NCBI RefSeq assembly: GCF_000226955.1
Contig: NZ_AGFU01000034.1
Span: 93,771 to 157,770, forward strand
Source of the DNA: Sphingomonas elodea ATCC 31461
GTDB taxonomy: Bacteria; Pseudomonadota; Alphaproteobacteria; Sphingomonadales; Sphingomonadaceae
Direction of reading: 5' to 3'
DNA: 64,000 nt
The translations under genes were made by a program, and so were the position numbers. The notes under the pieces were generated by a model. It made no database searches and had not been told where the DNA came from. It was given only the letters and a program-made list of their open reading frames with translations. This document shows positions 51,199-59,298 of this stretch, one piece after another. Positions within the stretch are counted from its first letter, which is position 1. Each line of letters begins with the position of its first letter.

Positions 51199-52104
51199 AT
51201 GTCTCGTGTTGCTACCATCCCGCTCCAGCGCACCATGGCGAGCGCGATCTCGACCGCGCAGGAAAAGCTGGCCGTGACCCAGAAGCGGCTGTCTACCGGC
51301 AAGAAGGCGTCCGACTTCGCTTCGCTGGGCACGGAAGCCGTGCGCAACCTTTCCGCGCACAGCCTCCTCGAGCAGCAGAAGGCGCAATCGGCCGTGGCCA
51401 AGCGGGTAGGCACCACCATGTCGCTGTACCAGGGGCATATCGAGGGCATCCAGGCGACCGCGACGAGCCTGCGCCAGCAGATCATGACTGCGATCGGCAC
51501 CGGCCAGAGCTCCGGTCTGCAGGAAGCGATCGAAAGCTCGTTCGCGCAGGTCCGCGCATCGCTCAACGCCAGCGAAGGCGGCACGCCGCTGTTCGCCGGT
51601 TCGCAGACGGACCAGACGCCGTTTTCGGTCAACAGCCTGGCCGATGCCGCGACGACGCCGGTCTCCCAGGCGTTCCATGACGACAATGTGCTGTCGAGCG
51701 CGCGCGTAGGCGACGGTGTCGACGTGACCTACGGCGTCAATGCCAGTTCGATCGGCACCGGGCTGTACGAGGCGTTCCGCACGCTCGCCCAGGCCGGCAC
51801 GATCGGCTCGACGATCACCGATGCGCAGAGGACCGCGCTCAGGGAGGCGATCTCCAAGCTGAACGGCGGGCTCGATCAGGTGAGCGCCGTCAATGCCGAC
51901 AACGGCCGCAAGCAGAACCAGGTCGACGAGCTGAGCAAGCGCGGCGAGGATCGTTCGCTGCTGCTGCAGAAGGTGATCGAGGACAATGAGGACGCCGATC
52001 TGGGCCAGGTCGCCGTCGACCTCGCCCAGCAGAAGACCGTGCTCGAGGCGAGCTATTCGGTGTTTTCGCAGCTGAGCAGCCTGAGTCTCGTCAAATATCT
52101 CTGA
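51199..52104 (+). CDS. flgL: Flagellar hook-associated protein 3 FlgL
   Basis: 301 residues. It is the second junction protein and a flagellin relative: the N-terminal helices (MSRVATIPLQRTMASAISTAQEKLAVTQKRLSTGKKASDFASLG) resemble flagellin D0/D1, and the C-terminal half ends in helices LAQQKTVLEASYSVFSQLSSLSLVKYL. AGGGAG before the ATG sets the start, 13 bases after flgK. Its last 14 bases overlap the 3' end of the convergent uracil-DNA glycosylase gene. Confidence 0.94.
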   Translation: MSRVATIPLQRTMASAISTAQEKLAVTQKRLSTGKKASDFASLGTEAVRNLSAHSLLEQQKAQSAVAKRVGTTMSLYQGHIEGIQATATSLRQQIMTAIGTGQSSGLQEAIESSFAQVRASLNASEGGTPLFAGSQTDQTPFSVNSLADAATTPVSQAFHDDNVLSSARVGDGVDVTYGVNASSIGTGLYEAFRTLAQAGTIGSTITDAQRTALREAISKLNGGLDQVSAVNADNGRKQNQVDELSKRGEDRSLLLQKVIEDNEDADLGQVAVDLAQQKTVLEASYSVFSQLSSLSLVKYL

Positions 52105-52696
52105 GCGCCACCGCGCGTTCGAATACCGCCGCCAGCATCGGCTCGGTCAACCGGCCTGTATTCTGGTTGTAGCGCGACACATGATAGCTATCGAGCACCA
52201 CCTGTCCCTTGGGCAGGCGGTGCTCGGCGCCGTGGGCGAAACGGGCTTTGGGCAGCTTGCCGCCGAGCGCCTTCACCGCCGACTGGTGGGCGATTTCTCC
52301 CAATGCGACGACAATCGGTGCGCGCAGCTCGCCAGCCAGGAACGGTCGGCAGGCGTGGATTTCGGCCGGCGTCGGCTTGTTCTCCGGCGGCAGGCAGCGC
52401 ACCGCGTTGAGGATCACCACCCCGCGCGGCACCCCGGCTTCGGCAAGGCCCAGCTTTTCCAGCACCGCGAACAGGAGCGTGCCCGAATCGTCGCCGGTAA
52501 AGGCCAGCCCGGTGCGGTTCGCTCCCAGCCGCCCGGGCGCGAGCCCGACGATCGCGATCGGCGCCTCCGGATCGCCATAGGCCGGCACCGGCGCGTTCCA
52601 CCAGTCCGGTTGTTCGGCGCGCAACAGGCTGCGCAAGCCGACGAGACGGGGGCAGAGCGGGCAATCGCGATCGGGTTCTGGGCTTGGCGCGGACAT
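52091..52696 (-). CDS. Uracil-DNA glycosylase, family 5 (UdgB-like)
   Basis: 201 residues. The enzyme excises uracil and other deaminated bases from DNA. Motif A is GLAPGRLGANRTG, in which Ala replaces the catalytic acidic residue of family 4, and motif B ends HVSRYNQNTGRLT; both are of the family 5 kind. Four cysteines fit a [4Fe-4S] cluster (C12, C15, C101, C116). The frame converges on flgL with a 14-base overlap and is divergent from folK. It has no functional tie to the flagellar genes. Confidence 0.87.
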   Translation of the reverse strand: MSAPSPEPDRDCPLCPRLVGLRSLLRAEQPDWWNAPVPAYGDPEAPIAIVGLAPGRLGANRTGLAFTGDDSGTLLFAVLEKLGLAEAGVPRGVVILNAVRCLPPENKPTPAEIHACRPFLAGELRAPIVVALGEIAHQSAVKALGGKLPKARFAHGAEHRLPKGQVVLDSYHVSRYNQNTGRLTEPMLAAVFERAVALRDI

Positions 52697-52719
52697 GGCG
52701 CTGGGATAGGCGCGGGAGC

Positions 52720-53196
52720 GTGCCGGTCACAAGCTACATCCTCGCCCTGGGCTCGAACCGCCGCGGTCGCCATGGCAGCCCGTGCTGCGAAGTGCAGGCG
52801 GCCCTGGCCGCGATCGGCGGCGTGCGCGCGACGTCGCGTATCCACGAAACCGCCCCGCTGGGCCCCTCGATCCGGCGCTTCGCCAACGCGGTCGCCTGGA
52901 TCGACAGCGACGAGACGCCCGATGCGCTGCTCCGGCGGCTGAAGCGAATCGAGCGTGCCTTCGGCCGCCGGCGCGGCCAGCGCTGGGGCGCGCGGGTGAT
53001 CGATCTCGACATCGTGCTCTGGTCGGGCGGCTGCTGGCGGGGGCCGGACCTGATCGTGCCCCATCTCCACTATCGCACCCGCCGGTTCGTGCTCGCGCCG
53101 CTGGCCGAGATTGCGGCCGGCTGGCGCGATCCGGTGACCGGTCGCAGGACACGTATGTTGTTGCACGCGGTTGACCGAAGGCGCCCCTGCGCCTAG
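52720..53196 (+). CDS. folK: 6-Hydroxymethyl-dihydropterin pyrophosphokinase (HPPK)
   Basis: 158 residues from a GTG at 52720, giving MPVTSYILALGSNRRG; a distant ATG at 52684 would overlap the start of the divergent glycosylase gene and add unrelated sequence. It transfers pyrophosphate from ATP in folate synthesis. Family motifs are ALGSNRRG, ETAPLGP, and the signature RRRGQRWGARVIDLDIVLW with the magnesium-binding DLD. VPHLHYRTRRFVLAPLAEI completes the substrate site. It is directly followed by a tRNA gene, 12 bases away. Confidence 0.93.
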   Translation: MPVTSYILALGSNRRGRHGSPCCEVQAALAAIGGVRATSRIHETAPLGPSIRRFANAVAWIDSDETPDALLRRLKRIERAFGRRRGQRWGARVIDLDIVLWSGGCWRGPDLIVPHLHYRTRRFVLAPLAEIAAGWRDPVTGRRTRMLLHAVDRRRPCA

Positions 53197-53208
53197 GTGC
53201 CGGCCTGT

Positions 53209-53284
53209 GGGTCCGTAGCTCAGTCGGTAGAGCAAGCGACTTTTAATCGAGAGGTCCCGGGTTCGAATCCCGGCGGACCCACCA
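53209..53284 (+). tRNA. trnK: tRNA-Lys (anticodon TTT), CCA encoded
   Basis: A 76-base cloverleaf: acceptor GGGTCCG pairs with CGGACCC, D arm GCTC...GAGC, anticodon loop CTTTTAA with TTT, T arm CCGGG-TTCGAAT-CCCGG, discriminator A and an encoded CCA. The upper anticodon stem is irregular: AGCGA faces TCGAG, so the two outer pairs are G-A and A-G mismatches. Confidence 0.97.
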
Positions 53285-53387
53285 CCGCCTCTCGCCAGGC
53301 CAGTCCGTGAGGACGGCGCCGGGATCTTCCTGAAAATGCTTGGTTTGGCCGTGCGACTATGCACCGCATCGCAGCATGATTTTTCTT

Positions 53388-53403
53388 GATACTATATAAC
53401 ATC
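53388..53403. promoter_or_regulatory. Candidate Zur-type operator before the TonB receptor
   Basis: GATACTATATAACATC is an imperfect dyad (12 of 16 positions symmetric) in an AT-rich promoter, 47 bases before the receptor start. The reverse complement GATGTTATATAGTATC resembles zinc-uptake-regulator boxes of the GTTATA-TATAAC type. Confidence 0.45.
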
Positions 53404-53450
53404 CCCGATACATGTTCGCGCCATTCTCCCTTAATGAAAGCGGAAATCTG

Positions 53451-55661
53451 ATGTCGCGTCGCGTGCTCCTTGCCTCCTGCTCGCTCGTTCTGCTGCCCCT
53501 GTCGGCATGGGCCGATCCGCAGCCGGCCGCGCCGGCGCCGAACGAGACCGAAGCGGCGAAGCGCGAAGCCGAGGCAGACGCGCAGGCGCAGGCCCAGGCC
53601 CAGGCCCAGGCTTCGGCACAGCAAGGCGCGAACATCATCGTCTCGGCGCCCTATCGGCAGAGCGAGACCGATGTGCTTTCCGGTACGTCGGTCGTCACCG
53701 GCGAGGAGCTGACCCGCAACCTGCGCCCGACGATCGGCGAGACGCTGGCCCGCCAGCCCGGCGTGTCGGCGAGCTCGTTCGGCCCGAGCGCCTCGCGCCC
53801 GATCCTGCGCGGTTTCCAGGGCGAGCGCGTGCGAATCCTGACCGAGGGCATCGGCTCGATCGACGTGTCCAACACCTCGGCGGATCATGCGGTGATCATC
53901 GATCCGCTGCTCGCCGAGCGCGTCGAGGTGCTGCGCGGCCCGTCGGCGCTGCTGTTCGGGTCCTCGGCAATGGGCGGCGTGGTCAACGTGATCGACAGCC
54001 GCATCCCGCGCAGCGTGCCGGAGAAGGGCTATCGCTTCAGCTCCATCGGCACCTATGGCTCCGCGGCGAACGAGCGTTCGGTGGGCGGGGCCGGCGACGT
54101 GGCGGTGGGCAGTCATCTGGTGCTGCATGCGGACGGTTCGTACTCGAAGTCGGACGATCTCAAGATCGGTGGCTATGCGCTGACCCCGGCGAAACGGCGT
54201 CAGGCGCTGGCCAGCGCGATGCTGCCGGCAGATCCGGACGCGGAGGAGCCGATCGACTTCGCTGCCAACGCCGCGGTGAAGAACCGGCTGCCCAACACCG
54301 CCGCCGAGACCTGGACGGCCGGGGCGGGGGCGTCGATCATCACCGAAACCGGCATGCTGGGCCTTGCCTACAGCCACTATGACAGCCTCTATGGCGTGCC
54401 GATCCGCTTCGCGACCGAGCAGGGCTCGGGCCAGGAAGCGCCGCGACTGAGCGTGGTGCAGAACCGGCTGGACCTGCGCGCCGAAGCGGAAACGGGCGGT
54501 GGGTTCCTCCAGAAGGTGCGGCTGCGCGCGGGCTATGCCGCCTATCGCCACTTCGAGCTGGAGCCGGATGGCGGCGTCGGCACGGCCTTCTACAACAAGG
54601 GGCTGGAGGGACGTCTCGAGCTGGTGCAGGCCGATCGGGGCGCCTGGCGGGGGGCGAGCGGCGTCCAGTATCTCGCCCGCGACTTCGACGTGCAGGGCGA
54701 CGAGGCTTTCCTGCCGAAGAACAAGACCGAGCAGGTGGGCCTGTTTACCCTGCAGCAGGTGGACCTCGGCGCGTTGAAGGCCGAGGCGGGGTTGCGGTAC
54801 GAATTTACCGATCTGTCCTCCGATCCGGTGCAGGGCGACACGCGCTTTTTCGGAGGCAAGCGCCATTTCGAGGCGCTTTCGGGATCGGTCGGCGCGTCCT
54901 ATGGCGTTAGCCGCGACGTGCGGATCGGACTCAACCTTTCGCACACCGAGCGTGCGCCGTCCGCCGAGGAACTGTTCGCCAACGGCGCGCATGCGGGAAC
55001 CGAGGCCTATGAGCTGGGCAGCCCCGACTTCCGGCTGGAGAAGAGCTGGGGCCTGGAAGCGACGGTCCATGCGCATGGCGACGGCTACAGCTTCGATGCC
55101 TCGGCCTATTACAACTGGTTCTCCAACTATATCAGCGACGCGCAGACCGACCAGGCTGTGTGCGCCGCCGCCGCCGCGCCGAGCGGACGGACCGTGGACC
55201 TTCCCTGCTTCCAGTTCACCCAGCGCGATGCACGCTATTACGGGTTCGAGGCGGAGGGATCGGTGCGGCTGGCGCAGATCGGCCAGTACACGGTCAACCT
55301 CGATGCGCTGGGCGACTATGTGCGCGCCAACATCGTCGACCAGGGGCCTGCGCCGCGCATCCCCGCGCCGCGCGTGCTGGGCGGCATCGAGGCGCAGTCG
55401 GACCGGCTGACCGGACGGCTGGAGGCCGAGCATGTCTTCGTGCAGAACCGCATCGCCGGCTTCGAGACGCGCACCGCGCCCTACACCATGGTCAATGCGA
55501 CGCTGAGCCTGAAGCCCTTCCCGACGATGCCGGGCACCACGCTCACCTTGTCGGCGAACAACCTGTTCGACGTCGATGCACGCCGCGCGGCCAGCTATCT
55601 GAAGGATTATGCGCCGCTCGCAGGGCGGGACCTGCGCGCGACGCTGCGCTTCAGCCTGTAG
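53451..55661 (+). CDS. TonB-dependent receptor, ZnuD-like
   Basis: 736 residues from MSRRVLLASC; the signal peptide ends at SAWA (about residue 20). A Gln/Ala repeat region (AQAQAQAQAQAS) precedes the plug start NIIVSAPYRQSETDVLSGTSVV; the plug ends VEVLRGPSALLFGSSAMGGVVNVID. The barrel begins with AYSHYDSLYGVPIRF-like sequence and ends RATLRFSL. Receptors of this group include ZnuD-type zinc importers. The dyad at 53388, similar to a Zur box, supports a metal role, but the substrate remains inference. An upstream ATG at 53412 would give a poor signal peptide. Confidence 0.82.
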   Translation: MSRRVLLASCSLVLLPLSAWADPQPAAPAPNETEAAKREAEADAQAQAQAQAQASAQQGANIIVSAPYRQSETDVLSGTSVVTGEELTRNLRPTIGETLARQPGVSASSFGPSASRPILRGFQGERVRILTEGIGSIDVSNTSADHAVIIDPLLAERVEVLRGPSALLFGSSAMGGVVNVIDSRIPRSVPEKGYRFSSIGTYGSAANERSVGGAGDVAVGSHLVLHADGSYSKSDDLKIGGYALTPAKRRQALASAMLPADPDAEEPIDFAANAAVKNRLPNTAAETWTAGAGASIITETGMLGLAYSHYDSLYGVPIRFATEQGSGQEAPRLSVVQNRLDLRAEAETGGGFLQKVRLRAGYAAYRHFELEPDGGVGTAFYNKGLEGRLELVQADRGAWRGASGVQYLARDFDVQGDEAFLPKNKTEQVGLFTLQQVDLGALKAEAGLRYEFTDLSSDPVQGDTRFFGGKRHFEALSGSVGASYGVSRDVRIGLNLSHTERAPSAEELFANGAHAGTEAYELGSPDFRLEKSWGLEATVHAHGDGYSFDASAYYNWFSNYISDAQTDQAVCAAAAAPSGRTVDLPCFQFTQRDARYYGFEAEGSVRLAQIGQYTVNLDALGDYVRANIVDQGPAPRIPAPRVLGGIEAQSDRLTGRLEAEHVFVQNRIAGFETRTAPYTMVNATLSLKPFPTMPGTTLTLSANNLFDVDARRAASYLKDYAPLAGRDLRATLRFSL

Positions 55662-57477
55662 GCGTCGTCACGTCCAGCAGGTCGCCGATCACGCCGGTGG
55701 GGCTGGCGGCAGGGATTGCCGCCATCGCCTTGCTGACGCGGGCCGGATCGATCGACTGGGCCGGCTGGGTGAGCAGGTCGAAGGCCTGCGCACTCGGCAG
55801 CGGCTTGAACGCGGCGGCGTAGCGGGCGCGCAGTGCCTGCAGCTTGGCCTCCTGGTTCAGCATGGCGAGCGCCACCGCCTGGCGCAGCACGATCGCCTGG
55901 TTCGGCGCGGTCAGTGCACCGGGCGCGGGCAGGGTGGCTTCGTTCTCGGTGACGAACGAGCCCCAGTTGCGGGTGCGCCAGTGGATCTCGCTGCGGACGC
56001 CGGCGCCGCCGGGAACGCCGTCCAGCGCCGCCATTGCCGCCGCCTCGCGGCCCAGCTTGTAGAGCGCCACCGCCTCGATCCGCTTGCGATCGAAGCGCAT
56101 CGCGTCCGAATAGTTCGCCTGTTCGGTGGCGTGGAGCGTGTCGAGCGCCTTCACCGGATCGCCGGAGAGGATGAACAGCGTCGCCACCTTCACCGACAGC
56201 GGGCCCTGCGCCACGTCCTGGCGGCGCTGCATCAGCTGATATTGCAGCAGTTCGGCGGCGCGGGGATAGAGCCCGGCTTCCTCCAGCCGTGCGGCCAGCC
56301 GCAACGCGAGCACGTCGCCTTCGGCACCGGCGGGGGCCAGTTCCTTGTAATCCCAATAGAGTCCTGCCGCCTCGGGCAGCGGCGTGCCGCTGTCGGGTGC
56401 CAGCATCTCGGCCAGCCAACCCTGGATCTGCTTGAGCATCACCGCGGAATCGCCGTCCGGGCGGAAGTATCGGAACAGCGTGGCGGCGCTGCGGAGCGCT
56501 GCGCGATGATCATTCTCGGCCTGGGCCAGTTGGTATTCGAGCCGGAGCGCGCCCTGCTCGACCAGCCCCCCGCGCCAGCCATAGCGTAGCGCCTCCAGCT
56601 GCTTGATCCCTTCCTTGGGATCGATGCGGTGGAGCTTCAGCTCGCCCTCGATGCGGGCGAGCTTCGCTTCCGCCTGCACGTCGGGGGTGCCGCTGAGCTC
56701 GGCGCGGGAAAGGCGGAACAGCCCCTCGGCCGGATCGCCGGACGCCAGCAGCGCCTTGCCGCGCAGCAGGTTCGCCTGCGCGTCCTGTTCGCCGAACAGC
56801 TTGAGCCAGGCAAGCGCGGGCGCGCCCTGGCCGATGGCGATGGCACCGCGGGCGGCGGCGAGGGTGAAGGGCTTGCGCTCCTGCGGGCTGCGCCCGTTGA
56901 TCGCGGGCACCGCGCAGTTGATCTGGCGAGCGGCCGCGGCCGCGTCACCGGTGCCGGCGAGCGCACGGACACGCCATGCACAGGCCTCGGCATTATGCTC
57001 CAGTTCGGGGAGCGACAACGCCTGCACCGCATCCTTGTAATGGCCGATCATTACCATCGCCGCCCCGGTGGCGAGCTGGAAGGGCGCGGCGAGCGCCAGA
57101 TCCTCATCGTCCGACACCATGGTCTCGAGCACGCTCAGCGCCTCGGCACCCATGCCGCGGTGGATCAGCGAGCCGGCATAGTTCCAGCGGGCGAGCTGGC
57201 GCGTCTCCGGCTTGGCGCGAACGATCGCGTCCCAGGCCTGTTCCTCGGTGAGCGACGGCCAGGCACTGCTGTCGGTGATCGTCGGCATCTGCGCGAGCAC
57301 GGCGGCGAAGGGCGGAAGCTCGACGCGGCCGGGAAGGCCGGCATCCGGGGATTCTGCATGAACCTCCGCGCCATGTTCGGCCGGGGCCGCGTCGTGCGCG
57401 GCGGGGGCGTGCTCCGGGTCGCTCGGCGGTGCGGCGGCGGTGCTGGCGAGCAGCGCCAGGATCAGCAATCGACGCAT
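55651..57477 (-). CDS. TPR-like exported protein in the flagellar region
   Basis: 608 residues from MRRLLILALLAS, with a signal peptide ending near STAAA. After an Ala/His/Glu-rich stretch it is a long alpha-solenoid of helical pairs with tetratricopeptide-like spacing (LARWNYAGSLIHRGMGAEALSVL, AACAWRVRALAGTGDAAAAARQ, KLGREAAAMAALDGV). No catalytic site is seen; it probably acts as a periplasmic scaffold. Its ATG overlaps the stop of the 72-residue gene upstream (TGATG). The position between flagellar operons suggests a motor or basal-body role, but I do not recognise a named family. The last 11 bases overlap the TonB receptor end. Confidence 0.75.
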   Translation of the reverse strand: MRRLLILALLASTAAAPPSDPEHAPAAHDAAPAEHGAEVHAESPDAGLPGRVELPPFAAVLAQMPTITDSSAWPSLTEEQAWDAIVRAKPETRQLARWNYAGSLIHRGMGAEALSVLETMVSDDEDLALAAPFQLATGAAMVMIGHYKDAVQALSLPELEHNAEACAWRVRALAGTGDAAAAARQINCAVPAINGRSPQERKPFTLAAARGAIAIGQGAPALAWLKLFGEQDAQANLLRGKALLASGDPAEGLFRLSRAELSGTPDVQAEAKLARIEGELKLHRIDPKEGIKQLEALRYGWRGGLVEQGALRLEYQLAQAENDHRAALRSAATLFRYFRPDGDSAVMLKQIQGWLAEMLAPDSGTPLPEAAGLYWDYKELAPAGAEGDVLALRLAARLEEAGLYPRAAELLQYQLMQRRQDVAQGPLSVKVATLFILSGDPVKALDTLHATEQANYSDAMRFDRKRIEAVALYKLGREAAAMAALDGVPGGAGVRSEIHWRTRNWGSFVTENEATLPAPGALTAPNQAIVLRQAVALAMLNQEAKLQALRARYAAAFKPLPSAQAFDLLTQPAQSIDPARVSKAMAAIPAASPTGVIGDLLDVTTPTG

Positions 57478-57695
57478 CAATGGGCTCCGGCAAGAAGGTA
57501 GGTAACGGCGCCGCCGCCGATCACGCACGCGATCACGAAGACGAGCGCAGGCACCACCGGCAGCCCGGCGGGCGCCGCGGCTGCCGGTGGGCCCGGCTTG
57601 GCTTGCTGCTCGGCGCTGGTGTCGACGGCGTTGCCGCGGCTGGCGTTCGCGTCGGCGACGACGCGCATCCGGGCGGGACGTTGATCGTGGCTCAT
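57477..57695 (-). CDS. Small single-pass membrane protein coupled to the TPR gene
   Basis: 72 residues starting MSHDQRPARMRVVADANAS. A charged and then Ala/Pro-rich cytoplasmic part (about 1-45) is followed by one membrane helix (VVPALVFVIACVIGGGAVTYLL, 47-68) at the C-terminus. Its stop shares one base with the TPR gene start. The family is not recognised. With the TPR protein in the periplasm and this helix in the membrane, the two may form a small envelope complex. The gene starts 88 bases from the divergent gene at 57784. Confidence 0.65.
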   Translation of the reverse strand: MSHDQRPARMRVVADANASRGNAVDTSAEQQAKPGPPAAAAPAGLPVVPALVFVIACVIGGGAVTYLLAGAH

Positions 57696-57783
57696 TTGGA
57701 TTCCGTTAAGTGCTTACCCTTTATTTATAGGACGTGCGTGGCTGCATCGGCGGCCCGAACCATGCGGAGACAGGAGAAATTTG

Positions 57784-58200
57784 GTGCGCGGCAAGCGAAC
57801 GCTGGCAATGCTCGGACTGACCGCGGTGGCGCTTTCGCCGCTTCCGGCGGGGCGCGCCTATGCTTCGGGCGGGGGCGGAGAAGGCGCGGTGCCCCATTTG
57901 GTGACGATGGAAGCCATCGCCGTGCCGATCGTCGATGCCGATCGCGTCGCGGGCACGCTCAATTTCAAACTGGTGCTGGAAGCCCATGACGCGGCGACGG
58001 CGGAAAAGCTGACCGCCGCGCTGCCGAACCTGCGCATGGCGGCGATCGCCGGGGGCGTGGAATTCGCGCGACTCGATGCCTCGGCGCTGCGTGCGGTCAA
58101 CGCCGCGGACCTCGACAAGACGTTGACCACGGCACTGAAGACCGTGGTACCGGAGCTGGACCGCGTGCTGATCGTGGAAGTCGGCGCCTCGCAGAGCTGA
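57784..58200 (+). CDS. Exported protein, distantly FliL-like
   Basis: 138 residues from the GTG at 57784, seven bases after AGGAG; a TTG three bases earlier is possible. The signal peptide runs to about GRAYAS. The rest (APHLVTMEAIAVPIVDADRVAGTLNFKLVLEAHD, then helices with DLDKTLTTALKTVVPELDRVLIVEVG) has the strand-helix pattern of FliL periplasmic domains, which end in a strand with FxxFVIQ-like residues. There is no anchor helix beyond the signal. Assignment to the FliL group is tentative. It sits between flagellar operons. Confidence 0.6.
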   Translation: MRGKRTLAMLGLTAVALSPLPAGRAYASGGGGEGAVPHLVTMEAIAVPIVDADRVAGTLNFKLVLEAHDAATAEKLTAALPNLRMAAIAGGVEFARLDASALRAVNAADLDKTLTTALKTVVPELDRVLIVEVGASQS

Positions 58201-58260
58201 GGCGGCGGCGCCGCACCGGCGCCAGCCAGACCGCACATCGTCATCGAACGCAGCAACCGA

Positions 58261-58296
58261 ATCCTCGCTTGTGCGAGGATGCGGTGTTTCTTTTTC
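58261..58296 (+). terminator. Rho-independent terminator between convergent genes
   Basis: ATCCTCGC (58261-58268) pairs with GCGAGGAT (58273-58280), loop TTGT, followed by a T-rich tail around 58286-58295. It serves the gene ending at 58200. Confidence 0.7.
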
Positions 58297-58312
58297 GCGA
58301 TCGGGAAAGAGC

Positions 58313-58876
58313 TCAGCCCGGCTTGCGGGCGCTACCGGCCGGCCCGGCCATGGCGGGTGTCGCCGCAGGCTTGGCGGCGGCGCTCTTGCGGGCCAGCGCC
58401 ATGCTGAGCGAAGCGGCACCCTTGGGCGTCATCGCCGCGAGCACTGCCGCCGTCGAGGCGGGGCGCATGCGCTGCGCGACCTTCATCTGCACTTCCATGT
58501 CGAGTTGCTCGAACACGGCGGCGGCCTTGGCCGGCTTCATCGCCTGGTAGATGCGGGCGAGCTCGTCGAACTGGGCCTCGGCGGGCGAGGGGGCTCCGGG
58601 CGCTCCCGGTGCGCCGGCCACCCCTTCCTTCTGCTGCGCCTCGACGCCTGCCGCCAGTCGCGCCTCGGCGGCCTTGGCCGCCTGTTCGCGCAGGTCCAGC
58701 GCACGCTGGCGCTTGGCGGCCTCCTGGTCGCGCGCGCTCAGGTCGCGCTCGATCGAGTTGCCGAGCCGGGTCTTGGTGCTGCCGTCCTGGTCGCCGGTGG
58801 CGATGCTGGCGGCGTTGGCCACCGCGGCGATCGCGGAGGCCGCGGCCATGAGCAGGAGCAGGGAAGGGCGCGCCAT
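58313..58876 (-). CDS. MotE-like flagellar protein (MgtE_N-type helical domain)
   Basis: 187 residues from the ATG at 58876, which shares one base with the upstream stop (TGATG). A signal peptide (1-23) is followed by a coiled coil (about 40-90) and a C-terminal domain FDELARIYQAMKPAKAAAVFEQLDMEVQMKVAQRMRPASTAAVLAAMTP, the pattern of MotE and of the MgtE N-terminal domain. MotE in Sinorhizobium assists the motor protein MotC in the periplasm. It is the last gene of fliL-fliM-DUF6468-like-motE, an order common in alphaproteobacteria. Confidence 0.82.
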   Translation of the reverse strand: MARPSLLLLMAAASAIAAVANAASIATGDQDGSTKTRLGNSIERDLSARDQEAAKRQRALDLREQAAKAAEARLAAGVEAQQKEGVAGAPGAPGAPSPAEAQFDELARIYQAMKPAKAAAVFEQLDMEVQMKVAQRMRPASTAAVLAAMTPKGAASLSMALARKSAAAKPAATPAMAGPAGSARKPG

Positions 58877-59298
58877 CACGCAGCCTCACGCGTGGCAGCG
58901 GCCGTGTCGGCGGCGGCTTCGGCCTCGTCGACGGTCCCGGCCTCTTCCTCCGCTGCGGCTTCGTCGCCGGCGACGCGCAGGGCGTTGGCCAGGCTGACAG
59001 CCGAGACGATCCGCTCACAGGCGGAATCGGCGATGCCGATCATGTCCGAAAGCTCGTCGCGCAGGTCGCGGGCCTGCTCCACCAGCCGCGCATGGCGCGC
59101 GCAATCGGTGCCCAGCGTCTGCTTCATGTCCGACAGGACGGTACGGGCCTGCACGGTCGCGTTATCCAGCGCCTTGACCACATCGGTAAGGGCGCCGTCC
59201 TTCACCGCGCGCAGGCTGCGCATCATGCGCATGCTCTGCACGAGCACGGCCACGCACAGGATGATCGTCAGCACATTGGCGAAAAGCGCGATACTCAT
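58876..59298 (-). CDS. DUF6468-type membrane protein of the fliM operon
   Basis: 140 residues. A single N-terminal helix (MSIALFANVLTIILCVAVLVQSM) anchors it, followed by a coiled-coil segment (AVKDGALTDVVKALDNATVQARTVLSDMKQTL) and an acidic Ala/Glu-rich tail. Proteins like this, usually listed as DUF6468, are found after fliM in many alphaproteobacteria; their function is not established. It overlaps fliM by four bases and the MotE-like gene by one, so all three are co-translated. Confidence 0.8.
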   Translation of the reverse strand: MSIALFANVLTIILCVAVLVQSMRMMRSLRAVKDGALTDVVKALDNATVQARTVLSDMKQTLGTDCARHARLVEQARDLRDELSDMIGIADSACERIVSAVSLANALRVAGDEAAAEEEAGTVDEAEAAADTAAATREAA

